From an uncultured Eubacteriales bacterium (GTDB lineage Bacteria; Bacillota; Clostridia; Oscillospirales; Acutalibacteraceae): DNA of 64,000 nt. Below, in pieces: positions 50,305 through 59,644 of the stretch. The notes below the pieces were generated by a model, which saw only the letters and a program-made list of their open reading frames with translations, did no database searches and was not told where the DNA came from. The translations under genes were made by a program, and so were the position numbers. The stretch spans positions 54,689 through 118,688 of the forward strand of contig CASFEZ010000003.1 in NCBI GenBank assembly GCA_949293815.1, given 5' to 3'. The stretch's first letter is position 1. Each line of letters begins with the position of its first letter.

Positions 50305-53300
50305 TTATTCCTCGTCAAATTTTCCAACGTCCCGATTCACATCCGCCGCCGCTTTTTGTGCTTCGGTCAGATCTTCCAGCCCGACTGCCGCCCGCAGCGC
50401 CAGCCGTGCGTCAGACGAAGTCACCTTTCCGTCGCCGTTCACATCACCTGTGAGCCAAGCCAGAGCCGGAATTTCCTCCTGCTCTTTCGCACCGCAGACC
50501 GAACAGATTCTCTCCCGCAATCCGGTCTGTTCCACCGTCGCTTCTCGTATCACCGTCCACTCGCCGAAGGAATGGCCTGTTGCGGGGATCGGTGCGGTTT
50601 CAAGAACCTTCTTGCAGACGGTGCATTCCTTATGCTTAGAGCCCTTTTCGGTCGCTGTAGCTTCCTTATCGATTTTCCACTCGAATTCGTGTGCAGCCTT
50701 GCTGCTATCAATCACAACGCCGCAGCCTGCCACGGTGCATACATGCCAGTGTTTATCCGCATCAGACTTCCACTCTGTGCCTTCGGTATGTCCGAGAGGA
50801 TCACCTTCGGTTGCCTGACATACAGAGCAGGTTTTTGGAGCAGTACAGGTAGCAGGAGTCCAGTTGTGCTCACCAAATTCGCCGTGCTCAAAGGTTTCCG
50901 TGCCTTTTTCGCCGCAGGCGCAGGACTTATAGTAAGTTGCCTTTGCTTTGCAGGTGGCGTCAGATGCCTTATAAGCATCGGTTGCTACTTCCTTGTCAAA
51001 CACATGGGTATGACCGAGCTGTGCTTCGATCACATAGCCGCACACCGTACACTTAATGGCGTATTCCTCGGTAGCGTGACCTTCATGATCCGGTGTATGC
51101 GTTGCAAAACCGCATTTTTCGGTGCAGCCTGCTGTCTGGCAAGCATGCCAGTGACCGCTTGCGTCATTTGTCCAGCCGGAAGCAGGATTGTGCGCCGCTT
51201 TTTCACCGTACTCCACATTACAAACATCACAGACAGCTTTATGCTGACAGGTAGCAACATTTGCGCCAGTTGAGGTATGAGCTGCTTTGCTGCCGTCGAT
51301 AATGACGCCGCAGCCCGCTACCGTACAGGTCTTCCAGTGATACTCGCCGTCGCTGTTCCATGTAGAAGCAGGCGTGTGTTCGCCGGGTTGGTCAACATGG
51401 AAGGTGATTTCCACATAGCTGCTTTTGGATTCCGCATTGTCGCCCGTGCCGATGGTGTTGGTGATAGTCAGTCTGCCCCAGTAAGTCTCCACACCCTCAG
51501 GTATGGGGAAATTTATGATGGGATCAGTTCCAAGCTCGGTGTATTTGGTGGGGAATCCCCACTGATCAACTTCCGAGGTAGCCTCCCATTTGTAGGTGAT
51601 GGTTCCCATCACCGCGGTGTCCACCTCATCACTATCGAAATCTGCGTAATAAAGATTCTTTTGCGTTCCCGAGGGCATCTCCAAAATGTAGCCCTCGTCC
51701 CCGGGGATCACGGAGTAAAACGCCTCTGCCTGGAAGTAACCGCCGGCGGTCACATTGAACTCGGCCTTTTTTGTCAAAATCTGATCTTGCAGGTCGTAAT
51801 AGTCGATCACCTTTTCCGGCCACAGTACGGCGGGATCGGGCGCCGGCTCGTTGACAGCCGGCAGGATATAGACCGGCGTGCGGCCCAGCGTCTCATTCTC
51901 CAGCACGGTGACAGTCATTTCGTTGGAATACCCGACTTCGCCGTAGTTGTTCGTGAGCTTACAGCGGTAGATATGGTCACCGATTTCTTCCGGTTCAGCC
52001 CTGTAGTCATAATAGGTCTCGCCGGGAAGATCGGTCCAGCTGCCGCCACTTTTGACCTGCCACTGATAGTCCACACCGCTGACAACGCTGCCGACGATGA
52101 CAAACAGGCGCGCGTACCCACCCTGCATGATGGTGAAATCACCGGACTGATTGTTGATGGGCAGACCGGGGGCGCTGACCGTCAGGGTGAATGGGGTGCT
52201 TGTGATGGTATCGAAACCTCGCGTGGCTTCAAACCAGCACTGGTAGACGCCAGCCTCGGCAGGCCAGAAGACAGGGGCGAATTCATCCTGCGTTGTTGCG
52301 GATTTCACTACCGTTGTCTCGCCGTCTTTTTGCGTGTACAGCTTGTAGGTGATGTATCGGTACTGGGACACGTCGCCGCCGACTGCCTTGGCGTGGAGGT
52401 TCACGCCTGTGGTTCCGATGGTATGGGTCATGTCCGCAGTATCGACGCTTTCCCAAACAAAGGGGGTGATCGCCGTTGACTTTGCCACAAAGGTCAGCGT
52501 CTTGCCGCTATCCGAAATGGTTGGCCGGCCGACAATACTGTAGTTGTCGTTGTCGCCGTCACAGAGAGGAATGACCACCGGATAGCCCAGATCCTCATCA
52601 TTCACGAACACGTGGTTTCCCGAGGATTTCAGGACGACTTTGGCGTAGTAAGCAGTTCCTTTCGTAAAGGCGGTCGCCTGCGTGCTGCACCCGCTGTCCG
52701 TGAACCAGCCGATGCTGTCCACGGTGTAGCCGGAGCCGACTGCGGAAGCGGTGGGCGGTACTTCGTCTACTGTCACCACATCGCTGAATTTGACATAAGA
52801 GGTGCTGGTTCCGTTCAACAGGAATATGCGCACGATATGCTCATTGGACATAGCACCGACGAACTGTCCGTTCTTTTTCAGATTCAGACGCAGATCGTAG
52901 CCATGGATACCGGCCTTGCTCCCCGCATGGATGGTGCAGCTGTATTCGGTTGCATTGCTGTCGAGGGTAACCGTAGTCGGCGTAGTTGCGCCGGGGGCAT
53001 AGTAGTCAAAAAGGATATCATAGGAGTAGCCCGCGTCCTTCGCCTCCTGTGGCAGGGGAGCCCATGTAAATTTGAGGGTGTGAGCCGTGCTGTTGTCGAG
53101 ATACTCCACCGGCCCCTTCCAATCTTTGTAGTAGCCGATGGGTTCGCCGTCCAGGGTGGCCTCTACCTGACCGCCGGGAATGATGGTGACGGGGGCCTCG
53201 AATATGAAATGTCTATAATAATTGCCCGTCGGTATCGGATCCATTGATCCCGGAATAATTGTATACTCTAATGTAATAGGGAAAAAAGGATAAACACTGT

Positions 53301-54471
53301 CGGCGGTATAGATATTTCCCGCCATCTTGATAAAGGAACCGTTCAGGAGATGCCGGAATGCCGTAGATGTAATGAATTGCGCAGTAGTTTCAGAGTCTTT
53401 GAAAGCCGTTACATAAAAACGCAAATTCATCGTGCCAAATGTTCCGCTGGTAATCTGAAGCGGCAGGTAGGGTTTCTCTTTCTCCAAATGACTTCCTTGA
53501 GTATCATTATTAGCAGTAACACCAGCATTACTTTTAATGTTAAATTTTTCGAATGTACCACCGCTGATGGCGATCGCAGTGGTAGGTGTTGCGTTGCTTT
53601 TTAAGTAGGAGCACACATCATAAAACTCGCCGCCGGTGACACGGATGACAGGCTCCGCCCATTCCTTGTCATCTATATCATTTAATACATCAAATCCGAC
53701 GAGGTTGTTGAACTTACCGCCGGAGATCGTGACCTTCTCATCATCGTCCGACCGTAAGTACACATAACCTGTAAATGTGCCGCCGCTGATGGTAGTCTGA
53801 TCCCCTCTACTTGTGTCCAGCGCCAAGCAGGAAGAGCTCCTAGTCAAAATACGAGCATAATAATAGGGATAATCTTCACCTACATCAGAGAAGGTGCCGT
53901 CCGCATATCCGCAGGAGAGGTCACCGCCCTCAATGTTGACAACGCCTAAGTCGTTCTCGCAGTTTATCAGTTTGAGACCTCTTTTGTAAAACCCAGGGGG
54001 TACACGGATGACAGCGTTAAGCTTTCCGCTCTCCATAATAAAAACCCCCTCGACACCGATCAGGGAAGTCGAGCCGCTTTTTTGATCCAGATAGATTTCG
54101 CCGCCGCCCACAGTATCCCGGAGCGTAAGCTTATCTCTATACTGCACACGTATATAGGCATGTCCCACTCCACCTTCGGAACGCAGGGTCAGCTTTTTGC
54201 CGTTGAGATCCAGTGTTTTTGTTCCATGAACCGTAATTATATCGCCATCGCGAAGACCATAGGGAAATTTATCCTTTGTGTCAATGTCCCGTCCCAGCTT
54301 GATATTGGCGCTCCTGTCGCCATTCAGCGCCGCTTTCAGCTCTGCATAGCTGTTGACAACCGTCCAGTCCTCCGCCGCGCTGGCCGGAATGACCGAAAGC
54401 GGCACCATGCCGACGAGCATGGAAAGCGCCAGCAAAAGGCTTAATATTTTACTTCGCTTTTTGGTTTTCAT
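50305..54471 (-). CDS. Very large secreted surface protein with truncated dockerin
   Basis: A 1388-residue exported protein. Signal peptide LLLALSMLVGMVPLSVIPASA; residues about 40-400 contain repeated ISGGTF/VTGGEFYD turns typical of a right-handed beta-helix; the middle has Ig-like and fibronectin-like stretches (WQVKSGGSWTDLPGETYYDY); residues about 1070-1330 hold several Cys/His-rich repeats (TVAGCGVIIDGSKAAH, CTVCGYVI, CSVCQATEGDPLGHT). The C-terminus starts a type I dockerin (GDVNGDGKVTSSDARLALRA) but the second calcium loop breaks off after ADVNRD. No sortase motif is seen. It is probably an adhesin or glycan-binding protein. Confidence 0.85.
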   Translation of the reverse strand: MKTKKRSKILSLLLALSMLVGMVPLSVIPASAAEDWTVVNSYAELKAALNGDRSANIKLGRDIDTKDKFPYGLRDGDIITVHGTKTLDLNGKKLTLRSEGGVGHAYIRVQYRDKLTLRDTVGGGEIYLDQKSGSTSLIGVEGVFIMESGKLNAVIRVPPGFYKRGLKLINCENDLGVVNIEGGDLSCGYADGTFSDVGEDYPYYYARILTRSSSCLALDTSRGDQTTISGGTFTGYVYLRSDDDEKVTISGGKFNNLVGFDVLNDIDDKEWAEPVIRVTGGEFYDVCSYLKSNATPTTAIAISGGTFEKFNIKSNAGVTANNDTQGSHLEKEKPYLPLQITSGTFGTMNLRFYVTAFKDSETTAQFITSTAFRHLLNGSFIKMAGNIYTADSVYPFFPITLEYTIIPGSMDPIPTGNYYRHFIFEAPVTIIPGGQVEATLDGEPIGYYKDWKGPVEYLDNSTAHTLKFTWAPLPQEAKDAGYSYDILFDYYAPGATTPTTVTLDSNATEYSCTIHAGSKAGIHGYDLRLNLKKNGQFVGAMSNEHIVRIFLLNGTSTSYVKFSDVVTVDEVPPTASAVGSGYTVDSIGWFTDSGCSTQATAFTKGTAYYAKVVLKSSGNHVFVNDEDLGYPVVIPLCDGDNDNYSIVGRPTISDSGKTLTFVAKSTAITPFVWESVDTADMTHTIGTTGVNLHAKAVGGDVSQYRYITYKLYTQKDGETTVVKSATTQDEFAPVFWPAEAGVYQCWFEATRGFDTITSTPFTLTVSAPGLPINNQSGDFTIMQGGYARLFVIVGSVVSGVDYQWQVKSGGSWTDLPGETYYDYRAEPEEIGDHIYRCKLTNNYGEVGYSNEMTVTVLENETLGRTPVYILPAVNEPAPDPAVLWPEKVIDYYDLQDQILTKKAEFNVTAGGYFQAEAFYSVIPGDEGYILEMPSGTQKNLYYADFDSDEVDTAVMGTITYKWEATSEVDQWGFPTKYTELGTDPIINFPIPEGVETYWGRLTITNTIGTGDNAESKSSYVEITFHVDQPGEHTPASTWNSDGEYHWKTCTVAGCGVIIDGSKAAHTSTGANVATCQHKAVCDVCNVEYGEKAAHNPASGWTNDASGHWHACQTAGCTEKCGFATHTPDHEGHATEEYAIKCTVCGYVIEAQLGHTHVFDKEVATDAYKASDATCKAKATYYKSCACGEKGTETFEHGEFGEHNWTPATCTAPKTCSVCQATEGDPLGHTEGTEWKSDADKHWHVCTVAGCGVVIDSSKAAHEFEWKIDKEATATEKGSKHKECTVCKKVLETAPIPATGHSFGEWTVIREATVEQTGLRERICSVCGAKEQEEIPALAWLTGDVNGDGKVTSSDARLALRAAVGLEDLTEAQKAAADVNRDVGKFDEE

Positions 54472-54530
54472 TGCTTTTCCTCCTTATCTTCATTCAGATT
54501 GTTGTGTGAAAGACCGCCGTGCGGGGTCTT

Positions 54531-54806
54531 TCAGCCGACAAAAGCTTTCCGGTACAGCGACTGCCCGCAGTGGGGGCAGAATCTTGCGTCGGCGGCAAGC
54601 ACCGTACCGCAGCGGTCACAGCAGAGATGTTTTTCCCGGTAGCGGTCATACAGGGTTTTGCTGAGAAGCCGCATACCGCAGTCGGGACATACGCTCTGCT
54701 CGCTGTCCACTACCGTGCCGCAGTGGGGACAGACCTTTATGCGTTTCATTACCTTCGGGCCGAAGCCGCATTGCTCCAGCCAGTTCATTTCCGCTTTCGC
54801 TGCCAC
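54531..54806 (-). CDS. Double zinc-ribbon protein
   Basis: A 91-residue protein with two treble-clef/zinc-ribbon units: CPHCG...CPDCG and CDRCG...CPHCG. It starts with GTG behind AAGGGAG. No catalytic part is present. It lies at the downstream end of the zinc-ribbon-rich operon but is separated from it by a gap containing lost coding sequence. Confidence 0.75.
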   Translation of the reverse strand: MAAKAEMNWLEQCGFGPKVMKRIKVCPHCGTVVDSEQSVCPDCGMRLLSKTLYDRYREKHLCCDRCGTVLAADARFCPHCGQSLYRKAFVG

Positions 54807-54819
54807 AGCTATCCACTCC

Positions 54820-54933
54820 CTTCATAATGTAATTTTTGTTTGCATACGGGGCAGAACCGTTCCTCTGCACCCGCGTCGATTTTTGCGCCGCAGGATTTTC
54901 AAAGGGAGCGCAGTCGGTACATTCAAACACCAC
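54820..54933 (-). pseudogene. Frameshifted zinc-ribbon fragment
   Basis: In one frame the DNA reads VFECTDCAPFENP, then in the next frame CGAKIDAGAEERFCPVCKQKLH and a stop. Together they would make one small zinc ribbon of the kind common in this cluster. A one-base shift near 54890 explains the break. It lies directly upstream of the double zinc-ribbon gene. Confidence 0.4.
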
Positions 54934-55169
54934 CTTCTAAAAGCACAACCCTAACCTTCATAATATCGGTATTACATTTCAAACACATAAACTGCCTTTT
55001 CCATTGTACATGGAGAAGATTCTATTGAAGTATGTTGGTTTCCCGACCGCTGGTATAGCAGTTAGTTCAACATTGTCAATCCAAACCATGCTCACTTATG
55101 CAATGCCCGCAGAACATAAAACAGTCCCGAAATCAATTTTCCATAAGTAGTGTACAAATACAGCTTATT
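54934..55169. other. Gap without recognised features
   Basis: AT-rich; no coding frame, hairpin or promoter that I can defend. Confidence 0.5.
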
Positions 55170-55712
55170 TTATTTAGATATATTAATGCTCGCTATTATA
55201 GCCTGAACATCTGCGTCTTCAAGACTTATCTTATCTCCGTTCTCAAGACAAATCATAACCTGTATCTGATCTGATCCTTCTTCTCCTGTCCAAAGGATTG
55301 CGATAGGAGTATCTATGCTTTTTCCCGTGAATCCATTCCAGGTATAGTCCCCGATAGTAACGGGCTCAATGTCGGCAGATTCTTCATACAGCTCTTTCAC
55401 AGGTTCCATCATCGGATTATCAGGTCCAAAATAACTTATCATGACATAAGGTGTTGAGAGCAGATCCCACTCACTTTTCGCGCCTTTAGCGATTTGAATC
55501 ACATTAGGATCATAGCCTTCTTCATACTCATCAAAGTAATCTGTGCCGTGAAAGCCCATCCACCCGTCGGGAACAAGCGCACTGATATTTCCGTCTCCGA
55601 AAGTTTCACCTGTAATATCCGCAGGATCAGTTACAGCAGGGCCTCCGGAACATCCGGCGAGAGTCACTGTTAATAATACAGCTACAAGTATAGATAAAAT
55701 ATTTTTTTTCAT
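55170..55712 (-). CDS. Lipoprotein of unknown function
   Basis: A 180-residue lipoprotein (lipobox LAGC). The mature part contains GNISALVPDGWMGFHG and a terminal DVQAIIASINIS, a pattern found in small extracytoplasmic proteins that share a PsbP/Mog1-like fold, which is only a suggestion. It is the last clearly intact gene of the minus-strand operon; a GGAGG site precedes the ATG. Confidence 0.75.
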   Translation of the reverse strand: MKKNILSILVAVLLTVTLAGCSGGPAVTDPADITGETFGDGNISALVPDGWMGFHGTDYFDEYEEGYDPNVIQIAKGAKSEWDLLSTPYVMISYFGPDNPMMEPVKELYEESADIEPVTIGDYTWNGFTGKSIDTPIAILWTGEEGSDQIQVMICLENGDKISLEDADVQAIIASINISK

Positions 55713-55797
55713 AGTAATTCCTCCTGTTTTGTTAATATTTGTTTTGCTCGATTCTTACTTCCCAATAGGTAAAATCCAATGCTTTTGTCAAACCCGA

Positions 55798-56205
55798 TCA
55801 GATTCGTTCCAAAAGAACCATTTCGTAATTGTACAGCAGACAGCCGTCCTCGGTTACCGTGATTTCCGCAAATGGATCTACTTTTTCTCCCAAAAATTCA
55901 CCCTCAGTCTTGGTGTCGTAGTAGAATTTTCCGTTTTCTTCTTTCCAAGTTGTGCTCTCAATAACAGCATAGCCATCTTCGCGCACAACAACTCCATGCT
56001 CGGCCGCCTCTGCTTTCATTTCCTCGGGCACAAACATAAGTGTATTGAGGGAACCGTCATCGGCAAATTCTGTCCTGCATTGCATCATCCGGCCAAATTC
56101 TTCAAACTGCTCGTCATCCGGCAAATTACCGGGTGTAAAGACCAGCTCGCCGTCCGGTGACGGCAGGCGCATTTCTTTCACTTTCCAAATTCCACGGATA
56201 TCCAT
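55798..56205 (-). CDS. Lipocalin-like small protein
   Basis: A 135-residue soluble protein beginning DIRGIWKVKEMRLPSPDGE and ending in strands (GCLLYNYEMVLLER), a beta-rich up-and-down layout reminiscent of lipocalin-like/DUF families that start with GxW. No known function. AAAGGAGG precedes the ATG. Confidence 0.68.
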   Translation of the reverse strand: MDIRGIWKVKEMRLPSPDGELVFTPGNLPDDEQFEEFGRMMQCRTEFADDGSLNTLMFVPEEMKAEAAEHGVVVREDGYAVIESTTWKEENGKFYYDTKTEGEFLGEKVDPFAEITVTEDGCLLYNYEMVLLERI

Positions 56206-56280
56206 CTTGTTTCCTCCTTTTTTGCTTGATGTTACCGGATAAACTATCCTAAAACATTGATTTTTTCACTTGCTTTACGC

Positions 56281-56850
56281 TTAAGCCCACGGATCGGCAG
56301 CTTTCGGTGTGCGCACGCCGGTCAGCAGATACTGTTCCCACAAAAACCATTTGCCGTCGGAACCGCGCTGGCGCATTTTGATAGGACGGGGATCATCCGC
56401 ACCGCCACAGGGAATAAATAGTTTTATATAACCCTGCTCCTCACTGGAAACGTGGTTGCTTTCGATGATGATAGTGTACGGCTCGGAAGGGGTGTAGTTA
56501 TTGTCCGGTGTGGAACCGGTGAAATAAGTGAACGGCAGATAGGTCTTTCCGTCGCGGAAACGGTCGTTCAGGAAAGAAATGTCCTGTCCGTTCAGCGGAC
56601 GCGGACCGCGCAGCCAGTTGAGCATTTCTGTCCCGATGTTCCGGTCCGCTGCGTAGGCGCAGAGAGCGAGGACGGTGAGTGCCGCCGTCTTGAAAGGTGT
56701 GTCAAGGCTCGCTTCGGGCAGCGTCTGCATTTCAGCGAGGCTTTCCGGCAGCGAAGTAAAGGTGAATATCTCACGCTTGCTGCCGATAGATTGTGCGGCA
56801 GTGCTTACCGCCTGTTGGGCTGTGCTTTTCAGTTTATCAAAGATACTCAT
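56281..56850 (-). CDS. Unknown protein (DUF6935-like)
   Basis: A 189-residue soluble protein: an amphipathic Ala/Gln-rich N-terminal helix (FDKLKSTAQQAVSTAAQSIG), then a globular domain with LNGQDISFLNDRF and a C-terminal GKWFLWEQYLLTGVRTP. I believe this corresponds to the DUF6935 family found beside TPM and SPFH genes, but could not check. The N-terminal helix could lie on a membrane surface, as in PspA-like proteins. Confidence 0.6.
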   Translation of the reverse strand: MSIFDKLKSTAQQAVSTAAQSIGSKREIFTFTSLPESLAEMQTLPEASLDTPFKTAALTVLALCAYAADRNIGTEMLNWLRGPRPLNGQDISFLNDRFRDGKTYLPFTYFTGSTPDNNYTPSEPYTIIIESNHVSSEEQGYIKLFIPCGGADDPRPIKMRQRGSDGKWFLWEQYLLTGVRTPKAADPWA

Positions 56851-56897
56851 GTTTTTATCCTCCCGAATATGTTTATAGGTGAATTACCTTGGTACCG

Positions 56898-57713
56898 TTA
56901 GAATTTACCGCCCCCGCCGCCGTGAGTCGAGCCGGAAGAAGAAGTGTGCGTACTGCTACCCGAAGAACTGTTATTTTTCGGCTTTGCCGTGCGCGTGACA
57001 GTATTGTACAGGAACAGATCACGGCTTTCTGTAATATTCAGACTGCCGTTCTTCATATAGTTGCTTGCCGCTGCCTGGAAGCGAACCGTCTTGAGCTTGG
57101 CCTTCATGTTCCCGACAATGATAAAGGACAGACATACACCCACCGCAATCGAAATCGGGATCCAAATCAGAGCAAGCGGCTCTTTGGGCAGATTGTGCGA
57201 ATCGTAGGGGTCGCCGGTTCTTGCCTTTGTGATGAAATCGTCGCAAAGCCCGACGAATTTGTCAAAGGCTCCTGAAAAATCACCGCCTGACAAATACTCT
57301 TTGATCTGCTCACCGATATATTGGATTCCCGCGTCGGTAAATACCGTAATTCCGTAGCCGCATGTGGATATGTACCAATCATTGTCCTCCATGCTGATAA
57401 GGAGCAGCGCACCGTCCCTGTCTTCCCCATAGCCGAAATCGCAATAATCGTAAATATCGTCTGCATAGTCACGGGGTGTCAGTCCTTCCAGTGTATCTGT
57501 CGTCAGTACGACAATCTCCATTTTCTGACGCTCGCACAGCTCATCAAGCTTTTCTAAAAGCGCAGCTTCTTCGCTGTCGGAAAGCAGATCCGCCAGATCC
57601 TGAACGCGCTCGTATTCGCTTGCAAAGCCGTCTGTCTGCGCAGCAAAAGCGGGGACTAACACACAAAGGCCGATAACAAGAGAAAACAGAATCACCAACA
57701 TTTTCTTTTTCAT
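56898..57713 (-). CDS. TPM-domain membrane protein (YgcG family)
   Basis: A 271-residue protein: signal peptide, extracellular TPM domain (VQDLADLLSDSEEAALLEKLDELCERQKMEIVVLT ... YGEDRDGALLLISMEDNDWYISTCGYG), one membrane helix (LIWIPISIAVGVCLSFIIVG) and a Ser/Gly/His-rich tail ending GGGGGKF. The TPM/YgcG family is linked to membrane-protein repair and envelope stress. It corresponds in type to YdjH of Bacillus subtilis and sits next to a YdjG-like gene here. Confidence 0.85.
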   Translation of the reverse strand: MKKKMLVILFSLVIGLCVLVPAFAAQTDGFASEYERVQDLADLLSDSEEAALLEKLDELCERQKMEIVVLTTDTLEGLTPRDYADDIYDYCDFGYGEDRDGALLLISMEDNDWYISTCGYGITVFTDAGIQYIGEQIKEYLSGGDFSGAFDKFVGLCDDFITKARTGDPYDSHNLPKEPLALIWIPISIAVGVCLSFIIVGNMKAKLKTVRFQAAASNYMKNGSLNITESRDLFLYNTVTRTAKPKNNSSSGSSTHTSSSGSTHGGGGGKF

Positions 57714-57726
57714 TCCGTATCCCTCC

Positions 57727-58821
57727 TTATATAAGCCCGATCAGGTGCAAAAGCCATGCACCGCCGTAAGTTGCAGCCGCAAAAATCGCCGCCAGCATAA
57801 TTGTCCAGAGAGACGCCGCTGCTTTATCCACTGGCAGGTCACCGACAAATTTTCCGGTCTGTCCGTTCATGGCAAAAGTGTATTGATTACCGTTCCAGGT
57901 TGTATTGAGAAGCCAAACTGGATAAAGCGCATAACGGGCTTTCCCGCCATGGAATTGCACACTGCTGTTTTCCGCCGTCACGGTGGAGTATCCTTTTACC
58001 GTTTTGGCAAAGGCTTCCTCGGTGGAACGCTTGACTCGCTGGTTGGCGCGGTCAATGCTCTCCTCGGCGTCTACATCGTATTTATCTGCCAGATATCCGG
58101 CAAGATAAGCCGTTTGGAAATCCATAGCTTCCGAAAAGTCATACGGCTCTATGGACTCCATCAGATCGTCCGCCATTTTAGACGAACCGTCTACCGGCAC
58201 GTGTTCAAAACCGACGCTGCCGCCTCTATGTACCATAAAATGGCTGGTCTCGGTGTAATTATAGTCGCTGTCGCTCCATGTGCGGGTTTTAGTGGCACGG
58301 TAGCGTACCTGTGCGTTCACATCCGTATCAAATAACCAGAACGGAACATAGATTCCTTTGATTTCGTCGATATGGTTCTGATCCTTGAAGATTTTTGGCA
58401 AAAAGCGTTTTCCTGTAAGATGCTTCTTCAGTCCCTCTTTAGCCGCCTTTTTATCCAGCTTAAACGGAATGACAAGGTCGGGCTTAAGAGCACCTGAAAA
58501 CTGTCCCATCATCACCACAGGGTTGCCGCAGAACGGACAGGAGGTAGCCGCCGTGTTTTCATCGCCCACAATTTCACCACCGCAGGACTTGCATACATAG
58601 GAGCGAAGTCCGTCTGCTTCTCCTTCCTGCCACTCGGCTCCGGCGGTGCTCTCCCAGCTCATATCATCCGACGCTTCATTCTTCAGCACGCTGTCATAAC
58701 CTGCCAGTGTTTCCATGTCAAATTCCGTGTCACAAAAGGGACATTTCATTTTCTGGAGCGTGCTGTCAAAGGCTATGGCGCCGCCGCAGCAGGGACATTT
58801 ATATTCCTGCAAGGTTTGCAT
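57727..58821 (-). CDS. YdjG-like zinc-ribbon membrane protein
   Basis: A 364-residue protein with a TFIIB-type zinc ribbon (YKCPCCGGAIAFDSTLQKMKCPFCDTEF), a second ribbon (YVCKSCGGEIVGDENTAATSCPFCGNP), the conserved IPFKLDKKAAKEGLKKHLTGKRFLP, a beta-rich body and C-terminal hydrophobic helix (LWTIMLAAIFAAATYGGAWLL). This matches the YdjG family, a membrane partner of PspA/SPFH proteins. ATG at 58821 follows AAAGGAG; codons upstream are not used. Confidence 0.82.
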   Translation of the reverse strand: MQTLQEYKCPCCGGAIAFDSTLQKMKCPFCDTEFDMETLAGYDSVLKNEASDDMSWESTAGAEWQEGEADGLRSYVCKSCGGEIVGDENTAATSCPFCGNPVVMMGQFSGALKPDLVIPFKLDKKAAKEGLKKHLTGKRFLPKIFKDQNHIDEIKGIYVPFWLFDTDVNAQVRYRATKTRTWSDSDYNYTETSHFMVHRGGSVGFEHVPVDGSSKMADDLMESIEPYDFSEAMDFQTAYLAGYLADKYDVDAEESIDRANQRVKRSTEEAFAKTVKGYSTVTAENSSVQFHGGKARYALYPVWLLNTTWNGNQYTFAMNGQTGKFVGDLPVDKAAASLWTIMLAAIFAAATYGGAWLLHLIGLI

Positions 58822-58847
58822 AGAAAAAACTCCTTTCTCAAAGAATG

Positions 58848-59600
58848 TTATCCGTCGAATGCCGCAAGCGCCGCATCCGCCCTTTGGATCCACTCGGCAC
58901 GGTCTCCGTAGATTGCAGCATCCAAAGAGTTGATTGCCTGTTCCGCTTTGGCTTCGGCGTCGGCCTCTCCTCTCACCGCGGCATGAAATCCCACGGTGAT
59001 ATCCTTTACCGCAGCCATCTGCTGCTTCCATACATTCGCGGCGTTTCCGAGTGTGTTCTGTATGCCGAACAGCGTATCAAAGTATTTTTTCATCTTTTCA
59101 TACTCCTTGCTGCTGCTCATGGTGATTACAAACTCGTAAAGCCCCTCGGTATTGATAAAGCTGAGCCGTGCCAGGGATTTTGTCTCGGTCTTATCTGCGT
59201 TTCTTACGATCTCTTCCTCATACTGATAGCTGCGCAGGTCGGCAATACGGTATACGCACGCACGGGTGGTCTTACCAAATATCATAAACTTGTAATCGTT
59301 CTGGACTAACGCCATCAGTCCGATATCCTCAGCCACATAGAGATAGCTGCCGAAGCGCTTGAGCTTTTGGGTTTTATCCTTTGTTTTTTCACGCGGTACG
59401 AAATAGTGTTCCCACAGCCTGGTACCGCGTTCCACCTGGGCAAGATGTGCTTTTACGCCGGGAAGGTTTCCGTGTACATAGTCATATACTTTGAATCCTT
59501 TTTGTCTGCAGTTCTTTCGGCAGATGCAGCTGCCGTCCGCCAGTCTCTGGGTTTGGATCAAATTGATATCTGCTCCGCAGATTGCACATTTATCAGCCAT
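58848..59600 (-). CDS. DUF4428-domain protein
   Basis: A 250-residue soluble protein. The N-terminus is a small Cys-rich DUF4428 domain (KCAICGADINLIQTQRLADGSCICRKNC); the middle has the strand pattern of a bacterial PH-like domain (YLYVAEDIGLMALVQNDYKFMIFGKTTRACVYRIADLRSYQYEE). The C-terminal ~60 residues are helical. PH-like folds often bind lipid or peptide; no function known. Confidence 0.78.
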   Translation of the reverse strand: MADKCAICGADINLIQTQRLADGSCICRKNCRQKGFKVYDYVHGNLPGVKAHLAQVERGTRLWEHYFVPREKTKDKTQKLKRFGSYLYVAEDIGLMALVQNDYKFMIFGKTTRACVYRIADLRSYQYEEEIVRNADKTETKSLARLSFINTEGLYEFVITMSSSKEYEKMKKYFDTLFGIQNTLGNAANVWKQQMAAVKDITVGFHAAVRGEADAEAKAEQAINSLDAAIYGDRAEWIQRADAALAAFDG

Positions 59601-59644
59601 AATAGCCCTCCTTTTTACTTTAATAAGGTGATAGAAAGTATCAT

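Noticed and set aside
50356-51273. Plus-strand ORFs across the large surface-protein gene (also 51277-52479, 52612-53247)
   Set aside because: The minus-strand frame has signal peptide, repeats and dockerin; the plus-strand frames show no family features.
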